Below the pieces are notes generated by a model that ran no database searches, had not been told where the DNA came from, and saw only the letters and a program-made list of their open reading frames with translations. The translations under genes and the position numbers were made by a program. A DNA stretch of 33,406 nucleotides, taken from contig DAXK01000018.1 of NCBI GenBank assembly GCA_002506365.1, positions 1-33,406 on the forward strand, given 5' to 3'. This document shows positions 23,868 to 30,960 of this stretch, piece after piece (position 1 is the first letter of the stretch; each line of letters begins with the position of its first letter). Origin of the DNA: an archaeon UBA583. GTDB taxonomy: Archaea > Nanobdellota > Nanobdellia > Woesearchaeales > UBA583.

Positions 23868-24045
23868 TTTTTGAAACTATTTCTAGGTCAAAAGGGAACT
23901 TTTTCCCTATTACAGTCTACATAAAGTAGACATAATAGTTGTTCTTCCCAATTTTACGAAGTTCTAATTTTATTTAGCGAAAGATTTTTTTGAAATAATT
24001 TGAGGTTTTTTCATTTTAAGTTTATCGAAGTTTGTTAAACAAAAA
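23868..24045. repeat. Intergenic element A (recombinase-proximal)
   Basis: Lies between the recombinase and the YdjC-Nudix gene. It has ends like the other elements: GAAACTATTTC at 23873 and AATAATTTGAGGTTTTTTC at about 23994-24012 (element C ends AATAATTTGAAGTAGTTTC). The interior has hairpins GGGAA/TTCCC (about 23894-23907) and TCTAC/GTAGA (about 23916-23930). On the - strand it reads GAACTTCGTAAAA then GGGAAGAACAAC, both also found in element B on the + strand, so part of it is inverted. CGAAGTTTGTTAAAC (about 24026-24040) resembles the core of B. It is followed by the TATA box of the next gene. Confidence 0.6.
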
Positions 24046-24051
24046 GCAAAG

Positions 24052-24061
24052 AAATTTAAAG
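24052..24061 (+). promoter_or_regulatory. TATA box of the YdjC-Nudix gene
   Basis: AAATTTAAAG about 25 bases before the ATG at 24082. The preceding AGCAAAG also occurs before the lipoprotein gene at 26512. Confidence 0.5.
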
Positions 24062-24081
24062 TTTTAATATTTAAAATTATT

Positions 24082-25326
24082 ATGAAGCAATTGATAATTA
24101 ATGCCGATGATTTTGGTTATAGTAAAATCTTTAATAAATCAATCTTAGATTTGATTAAAAAAGATTTAATCTCCTCAACTACGGTTATGGTAAATTACAT
24201 AAGTAAAGAACAAAAAGAACAAGTTCAAAAATTAATTTTTCTAAAAAACAATCATGAATTAAGTATAGGATTACATTTAGATTTTATTAACTCAAATTAT
24301 GAAGAAGAAATAAAAAAACAATTTGAACAATTTTTTAAGATATTTAATTTCAAACCCTCACATTTAGATGTTCACAAACCAAATAATTCAAATGAAGAAT
24401 TCTTAGCAGTTCTTAATTTTTGTAAAGAAAATAAATTACCTTGTAGAAATTTAGGTTTTAATTATGAAGATATAAAAACAACAACTCAAACTTACATCAA
24501 TGGAACTGATAATTCATTTGAAGATTTAAATTCAATTATTAAAAATTTTAAAAATAAAGAAACTTACGAAATTTTATTTCATCCTGGAACATATGACAAA
24601 GATTGTAAATCAAGTTTAAATAAAAAAAGAGAAGAAGATATTGAGAAAATTAAATTAATTAATCCAATTTTAAAAGAAGAGAAAATAGAGTTAGTTTCAT
24701 ATAATAATTTAGAAGAAAGTGAATATATTATACATTGTTCTGAAAATGGAGAAATTATTTCTCCTATCTCTAAATTTTATGCTCATAAAAAAGGAAATAG
24801 GAGTAATTTAACTCATTATTCTACTTGGTCTATGGTTTATAATCCTGCATTAAAAAAATATGGATTGCAGTTAAAAACTCCAAAGAATTATGATAAAAAT
24901 CAAAAACCAATGTGGGATATGTGAGTTGCTGGACATAATTGTTATGTAAAAGAAAATGGAAATTTTAGACCTTTATTATTTGAGGAAAATTTAATTAAAG
25001 AAACTGATGAAGAAATTGGATTAGATATAAAAATGTTTGAATCAAAAGAGAATTTTTTAGAAAATGCTAAAAAATTAACTAGAACAATAGGTTATATTTT
25101 TGAAGAATTTTTATATAAAGATAATCGTAATAATGAATGGGTCGGGGCAGGTTTAATTTTAACAACTGAAAATGAATTGAATTTTAAAGATAAAGAAGTA
25201 ATTGAATTTAAGTGGCTAGAGATTGAAGAATTGAAAAGCTATATTAAAAATGATTTGGACTTTTACTCTGCTTTACCTTTAATGTTTGAGAAAGTAGAAA
25301 AATTTAGAAAAGAAAACAATATTTAA
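24082..25326 (+). pseudogene. YdjC/ChbG-like deacetylase fused to a Nudix domain, interrupted by an in-frame TGA
   Basis: Residues 1-215 are a YdjC/ChbG-type carbohydrate deacetylase: IINADDFGYS (5-14) with the metal Asp pair, GLHLDF, PSHLDVHKPN with two metal His, and LFHPGTYD. From about 220 an IDI-type Nudix domain begins (STWSMVYNP, YGLQLKTPKN, KPMWDM). The frame then has TGA at 24922-24924 and continues open as VAGHNCYVKENG, the Nudix-box-like LIKETDEEIGLD (25003-25032 region) and a full C-terminal half to 25326. Homologous Nudix proteins commonly have Ser where TGA stands (WD-S-AGH), so a Ser codon TCA to TGA change is the simplest reading. The Nudix box lacks its first Glu. Either a broken gene, a sequence error, or read-through; the deacetylase part could still be made. 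Confidence 0.8.
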
Positions 25327-25617
25327 ATGAAATAACCTCAAATACTCCTTTCAGTCGTTAAATTTCAAAGTGGCTATCGCAAAATCTTCCTTTTAGATAG
25401 TCTCGCTTTGCTCGAAACTTCGTAAAACTCCTTCGGTACCGCCTTGCAGGCTCTCGCAAGCTCGCAGGGAAGAACAACCATTTAACAGTAAATTCTTGCA
25501 GAATTTCCCCAAATTCGCTTCGCGAACTTTGTTAAACGTGTACTGTTATATTCAATTTCTAAATCTCTAAATTAGAAAAACGGGGGCTAAAAAATGAAAT
25601 AAATTCTTTTTAGTAAA
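25327..25617. repeat. Intergenic element B, relatively GC-rich and folded
   Basis: Starts directly after the Nudix stop with GAAATAACCTCAAATA (25329) and ends with GAAATAAATTC...TTCTTTTTAGTA (to 25615). Core: outer arms TAACAGTA (25483-25490) and TACTGTTA (25541-25548), hairpin 1 AAATTC-TTGCA-GAATTT (about 25490-25506), then hairpin 2 AAATTCGC-TTC-GCGAA-C-TTT (25511-25530), which has one bulged C, then GTTAAAC. The first half contains GCTATCGCAAAA, TCTCGCTTTGCTCGAAA and several other short palindromes. The end GGGGGCTAAAAAATGAAATAAATTC is roughly the inverse of the start of element C, so the next gene is flanked by inverted repeats. Confidence 0.7.
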
Positions 25618-25618
25618 A

Positions 25619-25629
25619 ATTATAAATAC
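25619..25629 (+). promoter_or_regulatory. TATA box of the HAM1-like gene
   Basis: ATTATAAATAC, about 26 bases before the ATG at 25650, right at the end of element B. Confidence 0.6.
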
Positions 25630-25649
25630 AATTCATCTCATTTTAAATA

Positions 25650-26216
25650 ATGGAAAAAAAAATTTATTTACTTACAAAAAATAAAGGAAAGTTGTTAGCT
25701 GCTAAAAAAGTATTTGAACAATATGATATTGAAGTAGGCTCAATTGAAAAAGAGTTCCCTGAAATTCAAGCTAACAATAGTTTAGAAATTGCAAATCATG
25801 CTACAAAAGAAGCATCTAAAAAATTTAATGTTCCTGTATTGAGAGAAGATCATAGTTTATACATAGAAGCTTTAGAATATTTCCCTGGTCCTTTTACTGC
25901 TTTTTTCGATAAGAATATACCTGTTGAAGTTTTATTAAAAATGATGGAAGGATTTGAATCAAGAAATGCAAATATGGAATTAGCTGGAAGCTTAACAATT
26001 CCTAATATTGGAACATTTGATTCTGTATATTCAGTACCATTAGAGATAAATGAAACTATCCAAGGAGACAAAAGGAATTGGGATAAAGTATTAAAGTTGA
26101 AAGGAGCTGAAAAAACATTTGCACAAGGAAGTGAAGAAGATAATGTAGATATATGGAGTGAAAATTACAAAAAATTAGCTCAAAAGTTTTTAGATATTTT
26201 AAATACCTCAAATTAA
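25650..26216 (+). CDS. HAM1/RdgB-family XTP/dITP pyrophosphatase
   Basis: Hydrolyses non-canonical purine NTPs (XTP, ITP, dITP) to monophosphates. The 188-aa protein shows the family start LLTKNKGKLLAAKKVF (residues 7-22, like TgN..K), PEIQANNSLEIANHATKEA (38-56), the catalytic-acid region VLREDHSLYIEALEYFPGPFTAFF (63-86, like v.edsGl.i.aL.gfPGpyS), and a late RNWDKVLKLKG-containing segment. The usual GFGYDPxF loop is replaced by GDKRNWDKVL, so substrate handling may be altered. It is the middle unit of the putative cassette array, with element B carrying its promoter and element C starting at its stop codon. G exceeds C on its coding strand, unlike most + strand neighbours. Confidence 0.85.
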   Translation: MEKKIYLLTKNKGKLLAAKKVFEQYDIEVGSIEKEFPEIQANNSLEIANHATKEASKKFNVPVLREDHSLYIEALEYFPGPFTAFFDKNIPVEVLLKMMEGFESRNANMELAGSLTIPNIGTFDSVYSVPLEINETIQGDKRNWDKVLKLKGAEKTFAQGSEEDNVDIWSENYKKLAQKFLDILNTSN

Positions 26217-26474
26217 AAGAAACTTATTTCAAATAGTAAAAAAGCCCCCTTAAAATTTATCTCGCTATGCTCGAAAGAGATTTAGAAACTCTCCTCCTAT
26301 CGTCGTCGGGGACGTTGCACTTTCGCTTTGCTCACCCAAATATAACACCGGCTTAAGAGTTCGCTCGTGCCCTCGCTCTCCCAAATTCTTCCGCTACGCT
26401 CCAGAACTTTCCTAAGCCGTGAATGTTCAATAAATTAGTGTTTGAATAATTTGAAGTAGTTTCTTTTTAGTATA
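26213..26474. repeat. Intergenic element C, with terminal inverted repeats
   Basis: Bounded by imperfect inverted repeats: left GAAACTTATTTCAAAT (26219-26234), right AATTTGAAGTAGTTTC (26448-26463). Core: arms CGGCTTA (26349-26355) and TAAGCCG (26413-26419), a small AGAG/CTCT hairpin (26356-26379), then CCAAATTC (26381-26388), a 15-base loop region with GCTACGC, and GAACTTT (26404-26410), again pairing with one bulged C. TCTCGCTATGCTCGAAA in the first half matches TCTCGCTTTGCTCGAAA in element B, and TTCTTTTTAGTA (26461-26472) is identical to the end of B. MITE-like in size and ends. Confidence 0.7.
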
Positions 26475-26480
26475 GCAAAG

Positions 26481-26490
26481 TTTTAAATAT
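26481..26490 (+). promoter_or_regulatory. TATA box of the Cys-rich lipoprotein gene
   Basis: TTTTAAATAT about 26 bases before the ATG at 26512, just after element C. Confidence 0.55.
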
Positions 26491-26511
26491 TTTACTTTTT
26501 AAAATAATTTT

Positions 26512-26826
26512 ATGATTAAACAAATTTTACTTATGTTAGTATTAGTATTTTTTATTATTAGTTGTTCAGTAGATACTTCTAATATAAAAACTGATTTATT
26601 AAATTCAACTTTTAATTGTAATGGAAATAATTGTTGGTTAGATGTTGAAGAAAGTTTATTTAATTCTAAACATATTGATAATAATGGTGTTTGTTTAATT
26701 GATGAAATTTCATTAATTAAAGATAATTTAAATTATTCTTGTCATTGTACAGGTTTGTGTAATTGTCCTCCATTAGCAGAGTGTAAGTGTGCAATGCCTG
26801 GATGGAGATGTATTTTAAATAATTAA
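26512..26826 (+). CDS. Small cysteine-rich lipoprotein (104 aa)
   Basis: I do not recognise the family. Hydrophobic residues 4-16 and lipobox FIISC (Cys-18) mark an exported lipoprotein. The mature part of about 87 residues has ten more Cys, six of them packed in SCHCTGLCNCPPLAECKC with a final GWRC. Paired C-x-C spacings suggest metal binding (Cu, Zn, Fe-S) or a knotted disulfide fold; outside the cell, disulfides are equally likely. NGNNCWLDVEESLFNS and NNGVCLIDEISLI are less Cys-rich. It is the last unit before element D and converges on the beta-barrel-like gene. It is a typical size for a cassette gene. Confidence 0.7.
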   Translation: MIKQILLMLVLVFFIISCSVDTSNIKTDLLNSTFNCNGNNCWLDVEESLFNSKHIDNNGVCLIDEISLIKDNLNYSCHCTGLCNCPPLAECKCAMPGWRCILNN

Positions 26827-27049
26827 ATAAAAGAAAATACTACAAACGTTCGTTTCACTTACTTTATTCAAAATTAGCTGTCGCAAAAACACAAATTTAC
26901 TGTCGCTTCATTTCATTCCACTCGTCGCTCTTGCAGAGCTCCAATAGAACATCAATTTAAAGGTTCCGACTTGCAGTCTCCACCCAAATTCTTTCCACTT
27001 CGTTCCAAGAACTTCTTTAAACAGGATATGTTACACATAAAATAAAAAC
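26827..27049. repeat. Intergenic element D, folded
   Basis: Begins at the lipoprotein stop with GAAAATACTACAAAC. AGCTGTCGCAAAA matches GGCTATCGCAAAA in element B. Core: arms AACAT (26948-26952) with ATGTT (27028-27032) and TTTAAAG (26956-26962) with CTTTAAA (27015-27021), hairpin 1 GAC-TTGCA-GTC (26968-26978; same loop as B), then CCAAATTC (26984-26991) and GAACTT (27009-27014) forming hairpin 2 with one bulged C. It separates the array from the - strand cluster. Confidence 0.65.
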
Positions 27050-27078
27050 TAAATTATAAAATTAAAATTTATAATTTA
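27050..27078. terminator. Stop-embedding hairpin of the beta-barrel-like gene
   Basis: TAAATTATAAA (27050-27060) pairs perfectly with TTTATAATTTA (27068-27078); the 7-base loop contains the - strand stop (27062-27064). Confidence 0.6.
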
Positions 27079-28282
27079 AACCAACTCTTAACTCTCTCTC
27101 AGAAACATCTCCAACCCTTCCAAATTGGCTTTCACTAATTTTTCTATTAATTCCATTTGCAAAAACTTCTAAATTACCAAACTCCTTTGAAATATTTAAA
27201 CTATCCTCAATAACTTCTCTAAAATTATTAAAATCCTTTCCACCTAAAATTACACCATACATACCATTAGCACTTAAACTTCCAGTATTAACAGACTCAT
27301 CACGACTTAAAGAAACTTTAAAATCAGAATCAAAATAACCAACACTCATAACCTTTTTATCCAAACTCTCACTAATTTCATTAGAAATTGGAAATAACTC
27401 TCGAGCCCCAGAACCTGAATACTTCTCAAACTCAAAACTAACACCAGAATCATCAGACAAACAATACTCTCCCATAACTCCAACCAAACCAGAATCCAAA
27501 TCAATACGAGTATAACTTCCCTCAACAGAACCTGACCTAAAAACTGGACCAATCTCTAAATCTCCAACCTTTGCTCCTAAATAAAATCTATTCCCACTAT
27601 AACTATGTGAAACATCCCCCAATAATGGATTAGAATACTCATCAAAACGACTCCCAGCAGTTCTCAAAACATTTAAACTAAAATTAGAAAAATCAACATC
27701 TAACTCCAAAATCTCTCTCTTCTTAAAAGTCATATTATTAATTGGACCTAAACCAGAAACTAAATCTAAAGAATAATCCTCATCCTGTCTTTTAAAATCA
27801 AAATTAGCTGAAAATTCATCATTACTAAAACCAACCTTAACTCCCTTTTGAGATAAACTAATATCCTTACCAGGCTCATTTTCTAAATTATTCTCAGTTA
27901 AATAATCTTGAACACCATAACCAGCACCCAAAACTAAATCCCCACCAAAAACAGGCAACTTAGTCCCAACCTTTAAACCCTTAGTAGTTGAACAATAATC
28001 AAGCCAAGGTTGAACATTCTTTGACGCAAAAGAAAAAACATTCTTAAATGGATCAATTCTTGTCTCCCCACACTCCTTTTCATAAACTCCCTCAACTTTC
28101 CCAAAAGAAAAAACTCTACTAGCACTAACTCCAGCACCCTCTGAAACATAATCTGTTTTATCAGTTTTCAAATAACTAACAGAAACATTATTATCCAAAT
28201 CCTTAGAAAATGCAATATTACTAACTAAAACTGACCCAATAACTAATGGAGCAATTAAATTCTTACTACTTAATGACATCAT
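27062..28282 (-). CDS. Exported beta-barrel-like protein with C-terminal beta-signal-like motif
   Basis: I do not recognise a family. The frame is open from 28321, but a perfect TTTATAAA (28305-28312) lies 26 bases before the ATG at 28282, so the protein probably starts MMSLSSKNLIAPLVIG (406 aa; Met at 28279 is also possible). This gives a compact signal peptide ending near NIAFSKD. The mature part is a chain of amphipathic strands with short turns (SANFDFKRQ, ELDVDFSNFSLNVLR, RFYLGAKVGDLEIGPVF, VSFEFEKYSG) and ends LRVGLNYKF, a G-L-x-Y-x-F pattern with terminal Phe as in bacterial outer-membrane barrels. Three Cys. It is downstream of the paralogue cluster in the same direction. A beta-barrel in an archaeon would be remarkable; a beta-rich secreted protein is the cautious reading. 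Confidence 0.7.
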   Translation of the reverse strand: MMSLSSKNLIAPLVIGSVLVSNIAFSKDLDNNVSVSYLKTDKTDYVSEGAGVSASRVFSFGKVEGVYEKECGETRIDPFKNVFSFASKNVQPWLDYCSTTKGLKVGTKLPVFGGDLVLGAGYGVQDYLTENNLENEPGKDISLSQKGVKVGFSNDEFSANFDFKRQDEDYSLDLVSGLGPINNMTFKKREILELDVDFSNFSLNVLRTAGSRFDEYSNPLLGDVSHSYSGNRFYLGAKVGDLEIGPVFRSGSVEGSYTRIDLDSGLVGVMGEYCLSDDSGVSFEFEKYSGSGARELFPISNEISESLDKKVMSVGYFDSDFKVSLSRDESVNTGSLSANGMYGVILGGKDFNNFREVIEDSLNISKEFGNLEVFANGINRKISESQFGRVGDVSERELRVGLNYKF

Positions 28283-28304
28283 ACAAGAACGAAAAAAATT
28301 CAAG

Positions 28305-28312
28305 TTTATAAA
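28305..28312 (-). promoter_or_regulatory. TATA box of the beta-barrel-like gene
   Basis: TTTATAAA, 26 bases before the ATG at 28282 and inside the longer open frame; it decides the start. Confidence 0.6.
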
Positions 28313-28350
28313 CTTCTCCATAATAAACTAAAAACAAAACAATTTAAGAT

Positions 28351-28373
28351 TTATTATTTAAATTTAATAATAA
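28351..28373. terminator. Stop-embedding hairpin of the 465-aa gene
   Basis: TTATTATT (28351-28358) pairs with AATAATAA (28366-28373); the - strand stop (28364-28366) is at the loop. Confidence 0.5.
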
Positions 28374-29761
28374 TTATCTCTAAAAATAGAATTATAAACA
28401 TCTAAATCTCTATGAGATTCAACTTCCATACCTTGATAAGACCTATCCCCTAAATTCACACTAGGTTTATGGAAAGGACTATTCTTTAAAAAATCAGTAG
28501 GATTATAAATTCCCCTAACAACAACTCTTTGTAAACTATCCAACGCTGACTTTGAATTAAACTCCCTTAATTCCTTATCCGATACAAATTGCCTTAACCT
28601 ATCTAACTTATCAATAGGTAAAATTTTCTCCTTTAAAGCAAACATTAACAAATCAGAATTCTTCTCAATTGAACTCTCATTAAAAGTTCCACCCCTAAAA
28701 TGATTTCTCAAAATTAAATTTGCTGCATTATGCTTAATTGAATCCCTTAACCTTTCCCTATAATCACTCTTCTCATTCTCACACACAAATTCACTATTTA
28801 AATAATTCCTAATATTTTTAGAATAATAAGGATAAGTCCCCTTATACAAATCCTTCTCAATCCCAAGTAAACCTAAAACTTGTGGATTTTCCTTTCTATG
28901 AGTTAAAATATCATCAACCAAAGCATACTTTTCCTCAACCTTTGGATCAAATAACATCTCGCTAGAAAAAGGTCCAGTTTTTCTCACAATACTACTTGGA
29001 TTAAATACTCCCAAAGAATAAACATCAAACAAAGATTTTAATTCAACATCTCTAAAAGACCCTAAAACTCCAACATCCAAACTTGACAATGAACTTAAAA
29101 TCACATCTTTTGTTGAATTATTAACAACTGTATCAAAATTACTCATACCAGTATTTATTTCATACTCTAAACCAGATAACCTCTCAGACAAACCACCAAC
29201 CGCCCCAGTTTTAAACTCACTAGCAAACCTATCACAAAGTTCTAAATACTTTAAAAAAAATTCCTTCAAAGAACTATCATCATTTAAAGTTCTTCTATAA
29301 TCCTCAGCTAAATCATTAACATTATCCTCAAAACAATTATAATTACTACAAACTAAATTTTCAGATCCAAAATTAATAATATTTTTCCCAGTCTTTACAA
29401 AAACAGGTTGTCTTAATCCTCCATCACTAGGATAACCAAGAGTAAAATCACTTTCAGCTCTATTACTAGCATAACCTCTAAACACTGATAAAATTTCATA
29501 ACTCCCCAAATTACCAACTAAACCACCCTCAATAATTCCAGCCTTTCCAGACTCAATAATATGTTTATGTTGCCTAACTAAAGGAGGCGATACTCTTAAC
29601 TTATTAAAATTTTTAGCTCTATTTAATTTAATATTTGAATATTCAGAAGGATTAAAAGATTCAATAAATAAATCTCTCCACCTTTTAGATTCCTCTAAAA
29701 ATTTATCTTCCACATATTCATTTTTTGGTTTCCCAAATAATCTTTTTACTAACCCATTCAT
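28364..29761 (-). CDS. Unknown protein (465 aa): paralogous domain plus C-terminal extension
   Basis: I do not recognise the family. No signal peptide; a short amphipathic basic N terminus (GLVKRLFGK). Residues about 15-180 are clearly homologous to the 191-aa product at 30961: shared anchors are DKFLEESKRW, LxxPLVRxxK, GGLVGN, GYPSDGG and RQPVFVKTG, and EDYRR. The remaining 285 residues are mostly helical and not shared, with VRKTGPFSSEMLFDPKVEEKY-like and NHFRGGTFNESS-like segments. The cluster order suggests function with the duplicated-module protein upstream. The nearest TATA box is about 50 bases upstream (29811-29821), so this gene, unlike most, may have a leader of about 30 bases. Confidence 0.7.
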   Translation of the reverse strand: MNGLVKRLFGKPKNEYVEDKFLEESKRWRDLFIESFNPSEYSNIKLNRAKNFNKLRVSPPLVRQHKHIIESGKAGIIEGGLVGNLGSYEILSVFRGYASNRAESDFTLGYPSDGGLRQPVFVKTGKNIINFGSENLVCSNYNCFEDNVNDLAEDYRRTLNDDSSLKEFFLKYLELCDRFASEFKTGAVGGLSERLSGLEYEINTGMSNFDTVVNNSTKDVILSSLSSLDVGVLGSFRDVELKSLFDVYSLGVFNPSSIVRKTGPFSSEMLFDPKVEEKYALVDDILTHRKENPQVLGLLGIEKDLYKGTYPYYSKNIRNYLNSEFVCENEKSDYRERLRDSIKHNAANLILRNHFRGGTFNESSIEKNSDLLMFALKEKILPIDKLDRLRQFVSDKELREFNSKSALDSLQRVVVRGIYNPTDFLKNSPFHKPSVNLGDRSYQGMEVESHRDLDVYNSIFRDNYY

Positions 29762-29810
29762 GTTTAAAATTTAAAACTCTCGTTTTCCCTATTTGGAGAA
29801 ATTAAACTAT

Positions 29811-29821
29811 CTTTATAAAAC
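29811..29821 (-). promoter_or_regulatory. Distal TATA box of the 465-aa gene
   Basis: GTTTTATAAAG on the - strand, about 55 bases before the start at 29761; TTTTAAATTTTAAAC much nearer the start is too close for normal spacing. Confidence 0.4.
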
Positions 29822-29872
29822 TAATTAAATAATTTTAACCAGATAGTAACAACAAATAACTTGAAGTAAAAG

Positions 29873-29896
29873 AATTAATCAAAAAAAGATTTAATT
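29873..29896. terminator. Hairpin over the stop of the duplicated-module gene
   Basis: AATTAATC (29873-29880) pairs with GATTTAATT (29888-29896) with one bulge around a run of seven A; the - strand stop (29875-29877) is in the stem. Confidence 0.4.
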
Positions 29897-30951
29897 TTAT
29901 TAACTAATCCACCAAATCTAGATTCCTTTAAACAACTACTATTTTTAAAAGAAACATTACTATAAGCTGATTCATCCTTTGGACTCTCTCCATGTAACAT
30001 TGGCAAAATATTATTTTCCATTTGATAAACTAAATCAGAATCAATTGTATCATTTCCACCAATTTGATGTAATTCATAAGTTCCAACATGATTTCTATTT
30101 AACCTCAACTTTTTCTTATACTCACTTAAAGTATTAGTAAAATATCTTTGTTTATCATTAGTATCCACTAAATAACCAACTCCAAGTTCATCTCCAAACT
30201 CAGGATTCTCCATCCCAATTCTTCCATAAAGTTCCCCTTGAAACTTAAAATTCTTTCTCTTATAATTTATTTGTGAACCAACCCAATCCTCAGGAACATA
30301 ACCAACATACCCAACAGTTTCAATACTTCCATCATCTAACTCAAGTTCAATTTGTGCATCATTTTGTTTAATCTCACACATTCCTAAAGTTCTAGTATGT
30401 TCTGGACCAAAACTAGTTGTATAATTCTCAACTTTTTTAACCTTACCAGAAACTTTAGTTGTCCCAATTAAATCATCCAAACTTTTAATTTTCCCAACTC
30501 CATAACGAGAATTAGCTTTATCAATCTCACCTTGACTATCTTTAATTTTTTTACAAATATCAACATAATCATTTTTCTTAAAATCATTTAAATCTCTAGT
30601 AAAAAAACCTTGATTTTGAGCATCTGTCACCCAATAAACAATTCCAACTGAATCTTTTTTATCTAAATTTGAAATCTTTAACCTTCCAAAAACTTCAGAA
30701 CCAAATTCAAAATCCTTTCTTAAAACCCTAACTCTATCTCCAACCCAATCAATTGGAACATCTCCAACAAATCCAGCAATATCTTCATTATTATCAAACT
30801 TAATCTCGGACATATATTGTTTTAAATCAGCTTTTCCTAAAAAAGGAATTTCACTTTCATTCATTTTAGTTTGAGTTTGATTAACAATTTCACCAATTCT
30901 CCCAGACACAACATGAACGCCTAATTTTTCATCAAAATCTACCAATGCCAT
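29875..30951 (-). CDS. Unknown protein (358 aa) made of a duplicated module
   Basis: I do not recognise the family. Two copies of a module of about 115 residues are visible. Copy 1 (about 14-125) has SGRIGEIV, AGFVGDVPIDWVGDRVRV, FEFGSEVFGRLKI and VGIVYWVTDAQNQGFFTRDL. Copy 2 (about 165-282) has SGKVKKVE, VGYVGYVPEDWVGSQINY, FKFQGELYGRIGM and LGVGYLVDTNDKQRYFTNTL. The consensus VGxVPxDWVG...F.fxxExxGRi is specific. Each copy looks like a small beta-barrel. The C terminus ends in an amphipathic helix (GGLVNKIKSFF) reminiscent of the N terminus of the 465-aa protein. It starts 9 bp after the stop of the 191-aa gene, so the two form an operon. Confidence 0.72.
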   Translation of the reverse strand: MALVDFDEKLGVHVVSGRIGEIVNQTQTKMNESEIPFLGKADLKQYMSEIKFDNNEDIAGFVGDVPIDWVGDRVRVLRKDFEFGSEVFGRLKISNLDKKDSVGIVYWVTDAQNQGFFTRDLNDFKKNDYVDICKKIKDSQGEIDKANSRYGVGKIKSLDDLIGTTKVSGKVKKVENYTTSFGPEHTRTLGMCEIKQNDAQIELELDDGSIETVGYVGYVPEDWVGSQINYKRKNFKFQGELYGRIGMENPEFGDELGVGYLVDTNDKQRYFTNTLSEYKKKLRLNRNHVGTYELHQIGGNDTIDSDLVYQMENNILPMLHGESPKDESAYSNVSFKNSSCLKESRFGGLVNKIKSFFD

Positions 30952-30960
30952 TTTAAATTA

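Noticed and set aside
24922..24924. Genome-wide reassignment of TGA to an amino acid
   Set aside because: lysS, the membrane protein at 14060 and the recombinase all end correctly at TGA at the expected family length or at an overlap with the next start.
24922..24924. Selenocysteine codon
   Set aside because: Related Nudix proteins have Ser rather than Cys at this site, no selenocysteine signal was recognised downstream, and archaeal selenoproteins are limited to few lineages.
25033..25326. Independent Nudix gene
   Set aside because: Its ATG is inside the Nudix domain after the Nudix-box helix, and there is no promoter; it is the C-terminal part of the interrupted fusion.
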